A stretch of DNA of 24,958 nucleotides. Origin: a virus. The DNA lies in IMG/VR virus record IMGVR_UViG_3300030430_002548, positions 3,029 through 27,986 of that record; one strand, written 5' to 3'. This document shows positions 1 through 6,568 of the stretch, piece by piece (within the stretch, counting starts at the first letter, position 1; each line of letters begins with the position of its first letter). Under the pieces are notes generated by a model, which saw nothing but the letters and a program-made list of their open reading frames with translations, made no database searches and was not told the origin of the DNA. The position numbers and the translations under genes are program-made.

Positions 1-1
1 T

Positions 2-364
2 GATGCTAGTGGTAGTGTTATATCTGATAGTGAATATCAATATGCAAGACTACAAACTAGAAGTAATGCTAGTTTTAATCAAAATCAAAGCACTGGAGAT
101 ACTAACTGGGATAGACCATTTTGTACAAATGACAATAATCCTGAACCTGCTGTAGGAATTTTAACAATATTTAATCCTGCTGATAGTGGTAAGTTTACAT
201 TCGCTACTTCAGAGGGAGCAAGTATGAATGGAAGTAGTAATTTAAGAGGTGGTAAATTTATTGGTGTACACAAATCTACTGAAACTATTACAGGTATTCA
301 AATATTTAATAGTGATAATGCAATGGGTAATGGTACAAAACTTACAGTATATGGAGTTTTCTAA
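2..364 (+). CDS. Tail-fibre-like protein, C-terminal part (5' partial)
   Basis: The frame is open from the left edge to a TAA at 362-364, so this is the C-terminal 120 residues of a longer protein. It is rich in Ser, Asn, Gly and Thr, with alternating hydrophobic residues as in beta-structured fibre proteins. Its end (NGTKLTVYGVF) and an internal NLRGG segment match the next gene, which carries SDSEY, NLRGG and GGTFKLYGF at equivalent places, so the two are paralogues. Proteins ending in a G-T-x-K-L-Y-G motif are common in phage tail and fibre loci. A receptor-binding or fibre role is inferred from this resemblance and from the next small tail-type gene. The stop overlaps the next start (TAATG), suggesting coupled translation. 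Confidence 0.7.
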   Translation, partial: DASGSVISDSEYQYARLQTRSNASFNQNQSTGDTNWDRPFCTNDNNPEPAVGILTIFNPADSGKFTFATSEGASMNGSSNLRGGKFIGVHKSTETITGIQIFNSDNAMGNGTKLTVYGVF

Positions 365-885
365 TGTCAGGTAGTTTAATATTAATTAATTCAGCAGAAA
401 TAACTACATCTGTTACTGAAGTAGATTTGACAGGAATAGACAGCACTTATGATGTGTACATGGTTATTTATGCAAACCTTACACAAGTTAATGATAATTC
501 AAATATAAATATTAGATTTTTAGATAGTGGTGGAAGTCAAATTAGTGATAGTGAATATGATACTGCACAAGATAATATGTGTTCTGATGTAAGTTTTAGA
601 AGATTAAATGGACAAAATGCTGATAAATCTTTTATTCACGAGGCAGGTGGTGCTAATTCCAATGAATCAGCTAGTGGAACAATACATATTTTCAACGCAT
701 CAAATGCTAGTGAATATACACATTTTACAACTGATGGTGCTTATACAAATACTGCAACAAATCTAAGAGGTGGACAAGGTGGTGGTGTACTTACAAGTGC
801 TGAGGCAGTAACAGGTATAAGGTTTGTTATAAGTTCAGGAAATATAGATGGTGGTACATTTAAACTTTATGGATTCAAAAAATAA
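364..885 (+). CDS. Tail-fibre-like protein, paralogue of upstream gene
   Basis: This complete 173-residue protein starts at the ATG of a TAATG overlap, with a GGAG about 8 nt upstream. The sequence looks like a beta-sandwich: an N-terminal strand-rich segment, a central SDSEYDTAQD region, an NLRGGQGGG glycine loop, and a C-terminal GGTFKLYGFKK strand. The upstream partial protein shares these landmarks, which points to tandem duplication of one module. There is no signal peptide, membrane segment or catalytic motif. Fibre or adhesin function is inferred; the exact place in the virion is unknown. It could also be a surface decoration protein, since the same beta-fold class is used there. Confidence 0.7.
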   Translation: MSGSLILINSAEITTSVTEVDLTGIDSTYDVYMVIYANLTQVNDNSNINIRFLDSGGSQISDSEYDTAQDNMCSDVSFRRLNGQNADKSFIHEAGGANSNESASGTIHIFNASNASEYTHFTTDGAYTNTATNLRGGQGGGVLTSAEAVTGIRFVISSGNIDGGTFKLYGFKK

Positions 886-911
886 AATAGTATGGTAATA
901 TAGGAGATATT

Positions 912-1214
912 ATGGCAACAAAAGAAGAGCTACAAGCACAAGCAGACGCAGAGATAGAGGCAGCAAAGCCTCTTAATAAATCAGTTAATGGTGTTGTTAT
1001 GGAATTATCTGAGGAAGATTACGCACAAAAGAAAATCGACCTTGGTAATTACAAATGGGAACAACAAGAATATGGTTACATTTCTGCAAGAAAAGAAGCT
1101 TATCCAAGCACAGGAGACCAATTAGATATGCAATATTGGGATGCAGTCAATGGTACAACTACTTGGAAAGATGCAATAGCAAAAGTAAAATCTGATAATC
1201 CAAAGCCTGAGTAA
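912..1214 (+). CDS. Small tail-associated protein (tail assembly-like)
   Basis: This is a 100-residue soluble protein with a good ribosome site (AGGAGA, 5 nt before ATG). The N-terminal third is a charged helix. The C-terminal part contains AYPSTGDQLDMQYWDA followed by TTWKDAIAKVKSDNPKP. That Y-P-S-x-G-D-Q-L-D-M pattern is familiar from short proteins next to tail-fibre genes in marine myo- and podophages and in XkdW-like or fibre-assembly families. The position directly after two fibre-type genes fits a chaperone or accessory role in fibre attachment. The family assignment is from memory of the motif. Confidence 0.6.
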   Translation: MATKEELQAQADAEIEAAKPLNKSVNGVVMELSEEDYAQKKIDLGNYKWEQQEYGYISARKEAYPSTGDQLDMQYWDAVNGTTTWKDAIAKVKSDNPKPE

Positions 1215-1219
1215 ATCTG

Positions 1220-1228
1220 TGATATAAT
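1220..1228 (+). promoter_or_regulatory. Extended -10 promoter for leaderless transcript
   Basis: TGA-TATAAT gives a perfect -10 hexamer (1223-1228) with the extended TGn element. The ATG at 1235 lies seven bases downstream, which is where transcription should start, so the mRNA would be leaderless. No clear -35 is visible, as is usual for extended -10 promoters. It would drive the membrane, surface and lysis genes to its right. Confidence 0.55.
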
Positions 1229-1234
1229 CCCTTG

Positions 1235-1360
1235 ATGGATTATGTAATCGGATTTGTATTAGGATACTTTATTAAAAACTTTTTAACATGGTTAGATAGA
1301 TTTGCTGTGCCTGATGTACCTGACAATTACAAAGAAGAGGATTGGGATTGGATAACATGA
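1235..1360 (+). CDS. Small single-span membrane protein (41 aa)
   Basis: The protein begins MDYVIGFVLGYFIKNFLTWL, a hydrophobic N-terminal helix of about 18 residues. A short acidic and aromatic tail follows, ending EEDWDWIT. The likely start lies directly after a -10 box, so translation may be leaderless. The stop overlaps the next ATG (ATGA). It has no recognisable family. The position at the head of a run of membrane, surface and lysis-type genes suggests a membrane role, perhaps as an accessory to lysis. Confidence 0.6.
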   Translation: MDYVIGFVLGYFIKNFLTWLDRFAVPDVPDNYKEEDWDWIT

Positions 1361-1542
1361 GCAGTGGAAATGGTTATACAAATAAGGAACTTCTAAACAT
1401 AATTATTGAAACCCAAGAAAAAACAAACGAGAGAATAGATTTACTACACGAAAAAGTAAACAGTAAAATTTCAAGACAAGAACTAAGCGGTTGGCTTGTA
1501 GCAGGTTCTGCATTGGTGGTGTTAGTCAACGCCCTAATGTAG
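1357..1542 (+). CDS. XhlA-like coiled-coil/transmembrane protein (61 aa)
   Basis: A polar N-terminus leads into an amphipathic helix (about residues 8-40, rich in E, K, N, I and L). A hydrophobic C-terminal segment follows (about 44-61, GWLVAGSALVVLVNALM). This coiled-coil-then-single-TM layout is that of the XhlA haemolysin/holin-accessory type, though the similarity is architectural only. I chose the ATG in the ATGA overlap; in-frame TTG codons at 1342 and 1348 (the latter 7 nt after a GAGG) are alternatives. It ends just before a strong AGGAGG site for the next gene. A lysis-accessory role is inferred. Confidence 0.6.
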   Translation: MSSGNGYTNKELLNIIIETQEKTNERIDLLHEKVNSKISRQELSGWLVAGSALVVLVNALM

Positions 1543-1552
1543 GAGGTAATAT

Positions 1553-3409
1553 GTGCTGCGGTCAAGGCTGTTGCAATGGTGGTTAGTAGCATCACTGGTT
1601 TTTATGCCATTAAAGGCATTAGCTGACCATGTTCCTACGCAACCTGCATACAATCAATCAATAGCTTTAGATACATCAACAGGTGATTTAACTATTGGTA
1701 TATATACATCTGATGGATTTGAAGATAGTCCACCTGAAAAATACACTATATGGTTTACTATAAGTGATGAAACTATAGATACATCTACTGCTTATTGTAT
1801 ATCTACATCTTTTGGACACACAGATAATCTTGTGTGGAATTATCATGTATTTTCTTTAGAGGACCTACAAACATACTTTGAAAATCCCTATGGAACATTT
1901 AGAACAAAGATAAGGTCTGATAATGACACAGACCAAAGTTATAGCACATTAACATTAGAGCAATCAATAGTAATACCTAATGAATTACCTTTTATAAATT
2001 TAGGTGAGTGGACTGCTCCTACAAATACTTGTAACGATACAAGCACAACCACTACAACAACTACAAGTTCTACCACTACTACAAGTGTGCCTGAAGAAAC
2101 TACAACAACTACAAGTAGTACAACTACCACGACTACTACCACAACTTTACCACCAAAGCCTGAGCCACCACCTGCACCTGCACCTGAACCTGAGCCTGAA
2201 CCTGAGCCAATAAAAATTGTTATGGATGATGGAACTGTAGCTGAATATACAGAAACTGAAGTAGAGGATGGAACAGTTCAGAGAGACAATGAAAGACAAA
2301 AGAACTTTGAATTGTATGGTGTAGAATTGACTGACGAGCAAGTTGCAAGAGGTGATTTAGAATTATATGATATTGAAATCATTGAAGAAGAGGACATGGG
2401 AGAACTCGGAGAAGAGCTTTCTGATGATGTTGATATACCTGATGTTGTGGAAGATGAGTTTATTGAAGAAGAAATTATTGAGCTTACTGAAGAAGAAGTC
2501 AAAGAACTTGAACGAGAGATGGAAAGAGATGTTAAGAAACTTGAATATGAAGAAGAAATTGAAATATTTGTTTTTGAAGATGAAGAGGAACTTGAAGAGT
2601 TTATTGACACAATTATAGAAGTAGAAGAGTATTTAGAAGAGTTTGAAGAAGTAGAGATTATAATTATAGAGGATATAAAAGACATAGAAATAGATGACAT
2701 TGAGCTTGTAGAGGAGGTTGTAGAGGATGAAAACAACATTGAAGTTCTACCATTGGAAGATATTACCGAAGAAGTTGAAGAGATACTTACTGAAGAAATG
2801 GTTGATGAAAAAGTTGCAGAGCTAGAAGAAGTCATAGAGATAGAGGAAGATTTAACAGATGAAGAAGTCGCAGAGGCAATCGAAGTATTTGTGCAAGAAC
2901 TCGACACCGAAGAAGTTGTAGAGGTTCTTGAAGAAGTCAATGACATAGGTGTACAGAATTTAGACCAGGCTACAGAAGAAGTCCAGGAAGTTGTACAAGC
3001 TGTAGTTGAAGAGGCTATAGAAGATGTAGCAGAACTTACCGAAGAACAAGTAGAAGTTGTTGCAGAAGTTTTACAAGTGCAAACTGAAGATGTAGAAATT
3101 ATAGCTGAGGCAGTCAAAGAAGATGAGGTAGTTGCTGAGGCAGTAGAAGAGTATGTTGAAAGAGCTGTAGAAAATGCAGACGTAGAAAACTATACACTAG
3201 CTGATGTAGTTACAGAGGTACAGTTTGAAACATTCCTAGAAAATCCAATAGAAACTTTTGTAGATATAGATTTAACAGAAATAAACATAACAAACATAGG
3301 AGATGATATGACACAGGACCAAAAAGAAAAAGCACAAGAAGTAGTAGTGCCAGTTATTTTGACTAGAATAGCTACTATGGCAGCTTTTGTATTTAGGAAA
3401 ACAATATGA
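1553..3409 (+). CDS. Secreted, Thr-linker, Glu-rich surface protein (618 aa)
   Basis: AGGAGG at 1541-1546 sits 6 nt before a GTG start. Residues 1-24 form a signal peptide (basic LRSR, hydrophobic core, cleavage after LKALA). Residues about 25-163 are a beta-rich domain with three cysteines. Residues about 164-199 are an almost pure Thr/Ser linker, then a Pro-Glu linker to about 222. The next 370 residues are extremely acidic, with helical stretches such as LTDEEVAEAIEVF and LTEEQVEVVAEVL repeated in variant form. The last 24 residues contain a hydrophobic helix ending in RK. This resembles an anchored or exported actinobacterial cell-surface protein more than a virion part. The function is unknown; alteration of the host surface or a virion appendage are both possible. 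Its stop overlaps the next ATG. Confidence 0.75.
   Translation: MLRSRLLQWWLVASLVFMPLKALADHVPTQPAYNQSIALDTSTGDLTIGIYTSDGFEDSPPEKYTIWFTISDETIDTSTAYCISTSFGHTDNLVWNYHVFSLEDLQTYFENPYGTFRTKIRSDNDTDQSYSTLTLEQSIVIPNELPFINLGEWTAPTNTCNDTSTTTTTTTSSTTTTSVPEETTTTTSSTTTTTTTTTLPPKPEPPPAPAPEPEPEPEPIKIVMDDGTVAEYTETEVEDGTVQRDNERQKNFELYGVELTDEQVARGDLELYDIEIIEEEDMGELGEELSDDVDIPDVVEDEFIEEEIIELTEEEVKELEREMERDVKKLEYEEEIEIFVFEDEEELEEFIDTIIEVEEYLEEFEEVEIIIIEDIKDIEIDDIELVEEVVEDENNIEVLPLEDITEEVEEILTEEMVDEKVAELEEVIEIEEDLTDEEVAEAIEVFVQELDTEEVVEVLEEVNDIGVQNLDQATEEVQEVVQAVVEEAIEDVAELTEEQVEVVAEVLQVQTEDVEIIAEAVKEDEVVAEAVEEYVERAVENADVENYTLADVVTEVQFETFLENPIETFVDIDLTEINITNIGDDMTQDQKEKAQEVVVPVILTRIATMAAFVFRKTI
2041..2215 (+). 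repeat. Low-complexity coding repeat (ACN)n then (CCTGAR)n
   Basis: The DNA is a degenerate ACN triplet array coding for Thr, interrupted by Ser and Val, followed by short CCTGAACCTGAG-type hexamers coding for Pro-Glu. Such arrays change length easily by slippage, so linker length may vary between related phages. The lysozyme gene at the right end carries a similar but shorter Thr-rich linker (about 24760-24800). Confidence 0.8.
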
Positions 3410-3588
3410 TAAATAAAATATGGTCATGGTTTGTGGAGGCTATAAAAGAGACACTTAACCTTAGTTGGACTTTGGTTGGTTTAATTATTGCCACTTTGAC
3501 TTTGACTGGAAGTGCAAGACAGATTACTGGACTAGCCACTCTAATTACACTAGCTATTTGGTTACTTACTATAAGTTTTAGAAAATGA
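3406..3588 (+). CDS. Small two-span membrane protein, holin-like (60 aa)
   Basis: It starts in an ATGA overlap with the acidic protein. After an amphipathic N-terminus (INKIWSWFVEAIKE) there are two hydrophobic segments, about residues 20-35 (WTLVGLIIATLTLTG) and 41-57 (ITGLATLITLAIWLLTI), then a basic RK end. Size and topology fit a class II holin or antiholin. A better holin candidate lies 0.7 kb downstream, so this one may be a second holin or pinholin. No family was recognised. Confidence 0.6.
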   Translation: MINKIWSWFVEAIKETLNLSWTLVGLIIATLTLTGSARQITGLATLITLAIWLLTISFRK

Positions 3589-3758
3589 GTTATATGAAAA
3601 GACTGTATGAACAGAAATGTACAGCTAAACTTATTAATGGTACATGGGTTACAATTTGTAATTGTCAATTCGGTGTACATTCTCATAGTGAGATAGAGAA
3701 ACGAGTAATAGAAAAGGTGAGAGATGAAATTACAAGTAATACGAACCCAACTGGGTAA
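3585..3758 (+). CDS. Small Cys/His-containing protein (57 aa)
   Basis: It starts in an ATGA overlap with the preceding membrane protein and overlaps the next gene by 35 nt in another frame. It contains C12, a CNC pair (C25, C27) and H32/H34 followed by a charged helix (SEIEKRVIEKVRDE). This could bind a metal, but the spacing matches no classical zinc finger that I know. The coding call rests on tight coupling and a plausible protein composition; function unknown. Confidence 0.5.
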   Translation: MSYMKRLYEQKCTAKLINGTWVTICNCQFGVHSHSEIEKRVIEKVRDEITSNTNPTG

Positions 3759-4278
3759 GGACGCAACAAACGGATTACTATTTATTGATGGGTTGTTTGA
3801 GTGTTATACACTAGAGGACCAGTATCAAGCTAAAAAAGTTATGCATGAAACTTGCATACCTGAAGGAACATACAACATAAAACTTAGGACAGTTGGAGGT
3901 TTCCATGAACGCTACAAAAAGAAATATCCTACATTCCACCGTGGTATGTTGTGGATTCAAGATGTTCCAGGATTTGAGTTTATCTTAATTCATCAAGGCA
4001 ACACAGATGAACACACATCAGGTTGTCTCATAGTTGGTGATAGTCAACAAGACTTAGATGTAAACTTTAATGGGATGGTCGGCAGTTCAGCAAATGCGTA
4101 TAAAAAATTATATCCAAAAATATCTGCACAGTTATTAGCAGGTAATGATGTGACTATTGAGTACAGTAAAATACAATTAGAGGCACAAGAACCTACAGAT
4201 ATGTATGAGAAACTACAAGAGATAAGCGGTGAAATACAGGTTTTGACTGCTAAACTTGATGGAAAGAACATAATATGA
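3724..4278 (+). CDS. DUF5675-type protein, possible L,D-transpeptidase-like peptidoglycan enzyme
   Basis: This 184-residue protein has an AGGTGAGAG ribosome site before its ATG. Residues 76-105 read as LWIQDVPGFEFILIH followed by QGNTDEHTSGCLIVG, which matches the signature of the DUF5675 phage family. H90, H97 and C101 are the likely catalytic set, by analogy with the YkuD (L,D-transpeptidase) His...S/T-x-G-C motif. The C-terminal 45 residues are a helical extension (YEKLQEISGEIQVLTAKL). The gene directly precedes the holin (ATGA overlap), which supports a role in cell-wall processing or lysis. The enzymatic activity of this family is not established as far as I know. Confidence 0.75.
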   Translation: MKLQVIRTQLGKDATNGLLFIDGLFECYTLEDQYQAKKVMHETCIPEGTYNIKLRTVGGFHERYKKKYPTFHRGMLWIQDVPGFEFILIHQGNTDEHTSGCLIVGDSQQDLDVNFNGMVGSSANAYKKLYPKISAQLLAGNDVTIEYSKIQLEAQEPTDMYEKLQEISGEIQVLTAKLDGKNII

Positions 4279-4565
4279 GTGATTTATTTGAAAAAAATAA
4301 AAGAAAAAGAAACCAAGACGGCACATTTAAAAAAGATGTGGGGTGGACTCCTTGGAACGAGGCATGGAGTTACAAAATGAGTGATGACTTAAAAGACATG
4401 CTAGAACGTACCCTTTGGACATTTATCGAGGCATTTATCGGTGCATTGGTAGTTGCTCCATTGGCAGGAATTGACGCAAATTCCGTACAACTTGCAGCAA
4501 TCGCAGGTGGTGGTGCAGCTTTAGCAGTAGTAAAGACATACGCTAAAAAACAAATCAGTAAGTAG
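4275..4565 (+). CDS. Putative holin (r1t-type-like)
   Basis: This 96-residue protein starts in an ATGA overlap. It has a basic N-terminus (KNKRKRNQDGTFKK), a Trp-containing segment, an amphipathic DLKDMLERTLWTFIEA helix, then two hydrophobic stretches (about 53-67 and 74-89, the second Ala/Gly-rich) and a basic end KTYAKKQISK. The L-E-R-T-x-W-T-F-x-E-A pattern followed by two TM helices fits the r1t-like holins of actinophages. Co-location with the DUF5675 gene makes a lysis cassette likely. It is the last gene before a new promoter at 4586. Confidence 0.7.
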   Translation: MSDLFEKNKRKRNQDGTFKKDVGWTPWNEAWSYKMSDDLKDMLERTLWTFIEAFIGALVVAPLAGIDANSVQLAAIAGGGAALAVVKTYAKKQISK

Positions 4566-4585
4566 TTTTTATCTTATAAATCTTG

Positions 4586-4591
4586 TATAAT
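4586..4591 (+). promoter_or_regulatory. -10 box (TATAAT) upstream of metallophosphoesterase
   Basis: A perfect TATAAT lies 20 nt after the holin stop and about 29 nt before the open frame of the phosphoesterase. The -35 region is not convincing. An SD-like GGAG at 4607-4610 follows. Confidence 0.4.
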
Positions 4592-4614
4592 ACTATTGAC
4601 AGGATTGGAGATGT

Positions 4615-5793
4615 ATTACACGTAAAGAACCTATACCTGAAGAGTGGGGTAATAATTTTTATAAATCAGGTTGGAAACCTGGTCTTGAAGTTAACGAACA
4701 GAGTGGATTAGGTGAGATAACACACGTAGGAACTGACCCTAATTACAGGGAAAAGTTTGATGACATACTCTTACAATGGGGATTTGACCCTAAATTATAT
4801 GAAATAGAAGGCTCAGTACGTGCCTCAGCGTGGAATACTCAACTAAAAGGTGGTGAAACCACAACATTTTATGCATTTAAAGGCATTGTAAAGAAAAGAA
4901 ATCCTGGACATGACAAGTATTTCAAGGCTTTATTTAAACAAGCATCAAAGAAACCACCTTTAAAACTTAGAACATATGGAGGCGATACAGCCTTTTTGTT
5001 TTTTATGGCTGATTGGCAGTTAGGTAAAAAAGATTTTGGTGTAGCAAATACAATAAAAAGGTATGATATTGCACTACAGGACGCAGTAAACAGAATAAAA
5101 GATTTACGTAAATTAGGTGTACAGATAGATGAAATATATATTGTGGGGTTAGGTGACCTCACAGAAAACTGTACAAGTGCTTTCTACGATTCACAACCAT
5201 ACAATGTAGAACTCTCACTTATAGAACAATATGCTCTTGCACGTTCTATGATTATGAAAACAGTAGATACTTTCTTACCTTTAGCAGATAAGATAACTCT
5301 TTGTGGTGTGCCAGGAAATCATGGCGAAATGTCAAGGTCAGGCAAAGGTCAAGTGTTTACAGATAGATTAGACAACAGTGACACAATGCACTTGCAAATT
5401 TGTGAAGAGATAATGAAAGCAAATGTAGATAGATATAAAAAAGTTAAAGTTGTAGTTCCTGATTCTTACCATCAAGTTATAAAAATTAAATCAAAGACTT
5501 GTGCTTGGACCCATGGGCATATGAGTGGTGGCAGTGGGAATCCTGAAACAAAGATAGAAAATTGGTGGAAAGGTCAGATGTATGGACACCTACCTAGTGG
5601 TGAGGCAGAGATACTTGTTACAGGTCACTATCATCATTTTCGTAGTAAACAACAAGGTAATCGTACGTGGTTTCAAACTCCTAGTTTAGATAAAAGCATA
5701 GATTTTACATCTCGTACAGGTTTGTGGTCACATCCAGGTGTGTTGACTTTCACAGTTAACAAAAAAGGTTGGGATAATTTAGCAATACTTTAG
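4615..5793 (+). CDS. Calcineurin-like metallophosphoesterase with actinophage N-terminal domain
   Basis: The catalytic domain carries the Mre11/SbcD-type set, numbered from 4615: D133-W-Q135, GLGD181, GNH236-GE, H300-G-H302 and GH338-Y-H340. It probably binds two metals and cleaves a phosphodiester or phosphomonoester, perhaps nucleic acid. Q replaces the usual first His. A segment of about 128 residues before the first in-frame TTG/ATG (4996/5005) is also open and clearly coding (GWKPGLEVNEQSGLGEIT, then LLQWGFDPKLYEIEG). It resembles the N-terminal domain of actinophage phosphoesterases. No ATG, GTG or TTG exists in this frame after the stop at 4597-4599. The start is therefore uncertain: an ATT at 4615, 4 nt after GGAG, or a frameshift from the out-of-frame ATG at 4611. 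The gene ends convergently with the leftward operon. Confidence 0.8.
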   Translation: MTRKEPIPEEWGNNFYKSGWKPGLEVNEQSGLGEITHVGTDPNYREKFDDILLQWGFDPKLYEIEGSVRASAWNTQLKGGETTTFYAFKGIVKKRNPGHDKYFKALFKQASKKPPLKLRTYGGDTAFLFFMADWQLGKKDFGVANTIKRYDIALQDAVNRIKDLRKLGVQIDEIYIVGLGDLTENCTSAFYDSQPYNVELSLIEQYALARSMIMKTVDTFLPLADKITLCGVPGNHGEMSRSGKGQVFTDRLDNSDTMHLQICEEIMKANVDRYKKVKVVVPDSYHQVIKIKSKTCAWTHGHMSGGSGNPETKIENWWKGQMYGHLPSGEAEILVTGHYHHFRSKQQGNRTWFQTPSLDKSIDFTSRTGLWSHPGVLTFTVNKKGWDNLAIL

Positions 5794-5933
5794 ATGAATC
5801 CTCTGTTGCAGTTGTAACAAAGACCAGTCTTACCATCTAAAACATCAGTTTGTTTACAAACACGACACTTTATTGAATCTAACTCATCATCTAAATCATC
5901 TAAAAGTGGATTATCAAACCATGACATATTCAT
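5790..5933 (-). CDS. Small zinc-ribbon protein (47 aa)
   Basis: The frame MNMSWFDNPLLDD... contains an acidic segment (DDLDDELDSI), then C-x2-C (KCRVCKQ) and C-x2-C (LCYNCNR) separated by 12 residues, a compact zinc ribbon. The 5933 start has GAGGA 8 nt upstream; an internal ATG at 5927 is also possible. It is the last gene of the leftward operon. Its stop overlaps the stop of the convergent phosphoesterase gene (5791-5793), so no terminator separates them. Function unknown; such ribbons often bind nucleic acid or host polymerase. Confidence 0.65.
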   Translation of the reverse strand: MNMSWFDNPLLDDLDDELDSIKCRVCKQTDVLDGKTGLCYNCNRGFI

Positions 5934-6045
5934 CACATGTTTCCTCGTAGCAACATTTGTTTCTGTTGTTTAAAGTAACGCAACAACACTTGTAAGTCAT
6001 ACCAGTATTACAATAAATTATTACATCACCAGGTAAAATACTCAC
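5914..6045 (-). CDS. Cysteine-rich microprotein (43 aa)
   Basis: A GTG start overlaps the TGA of the upstream gene (GTGA), and the frame runs 43 codons to a TGA at 5914-5916, overlapping the next gene by 20 nt. It holds seven cysteines: C12, a CCC triplet at 20-22, CC at 31-32 and C37. The rest is small and polar. The density is unlike the zinc ribbons nearby and could mean a metal cluster or a disulphide-rich peptide. There is no signal peptide. The coding call rests on coupling and operon continuity. Confidence 0.5.
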   Translation of the reverse strand: MSILPGDVIIYCNTGMTYKCCCVTLNNRNKCCYEETCDEYVMV

Positions 6046-6272
6046 TCTTCTTCCTTTTTTTTATCTTGTTGTTCTCTTACTTCGTTCATCATTTGCATAT
6101 GAAAATTATAATCTATTGCGAACTGCTCTAATAATTTATCTACTTTTGCTACGCTGTGCTTGTTAAGTTTTATGCTTGTCTGTGTTACTTCTTGTCCACC
6201 ACATGCATTAGCTAAATCAATAGCCCATTTTTTAAGTTCTTTTGGTTCACTAAAAATATTAGGTTTAGCCAT
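6042..6272 (-). CDS. Small helical protein of unknown function (76 aa)
   Basis: It starts at the ATG of a TAATG junction. The sequence is helical and charged: EPKELKKWAIDLANACGG, then KLNKHSVAKVDKLLEQFAIDYNFHMQMMNEV, ending in a very charged QQDKKKEEE tail. No motif was recognised. It follows the annealing-protein gene by one small gene, so a part in replication or recombination is possible but unproven. Confidence 0.65.
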   Translation of the reverse strand: MAKPNIFSEPKELKKWAIDLANACGGQEVTQTSIKLNKHSVAKVDKLLEQFAIDYNFHMQMMNEVREQQDKKKEEE

Positions 6273-6568
6273 TAAAACACTCCTTTTATCATGTTTTCTT
6301 TTTGTTCTTTAGTTCTAATGATAGCGTTACATGTCTTAATATCGTACACGTAAGGGTTATCATCTCTTGTTTGTTTATATTGTCTAATACAAAAGTCGTT
6401 TCCCTCAACGTCAGTAGCATACTCACCAGGTCTGTCATTTTTTGTTACACATTTATGCACTCGGTCAGGTCTATTCGGTTGAGAGAAATCGTACTCAGGG
6501 TATCTTTTTTGTAGTTTTTTTAGTAACTTTTCTACATTGTAAGATATACGTTCTAGTTCATCTGCCAT
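6272..6568 (-). CDS. Hypothetical protein with three conserved-looking Cys (98 aa)
   Basis: The protein is linked by TAATG overlaps on both sides. The N-terminal helix (DELERISYNVEKLLKKLQKRY) is followed by a segment with HKC, DFC and KTC cysteines about 20 residues apart and an aromatic DDNPYVYDI stretch. No family was recognised. The strict coupling with the ERF-like gene upstream suggests a shared process. Confidence 0.65.
   Translation of the reverse strand: MADELERISYNVEKLLKKLQKRYPEYDFSQPNRPDRVHKCVTKNDRPGEYATDVEGNDFCIRQYKQTRDDNPYVYDIKTCNAIIRTKEQKENMIKGVF

Noticed and set aside
1551-1586. ATG-started 11-codon Cys-rich frame overlapping the GTG start of the acidic protein
   Set aside because: The AGGAGG spacing suits the GTG better and the peptide is fully nested; coincidence is the simpler view.
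2278-3117. 279-codon minus-strand open frame opposite the acidic protein
   Set aside because: It codes almost only for Ser and Thr, the mirror of GAA/GAT-rich coding on the plus strand; no ribosome site and no plausible protein.
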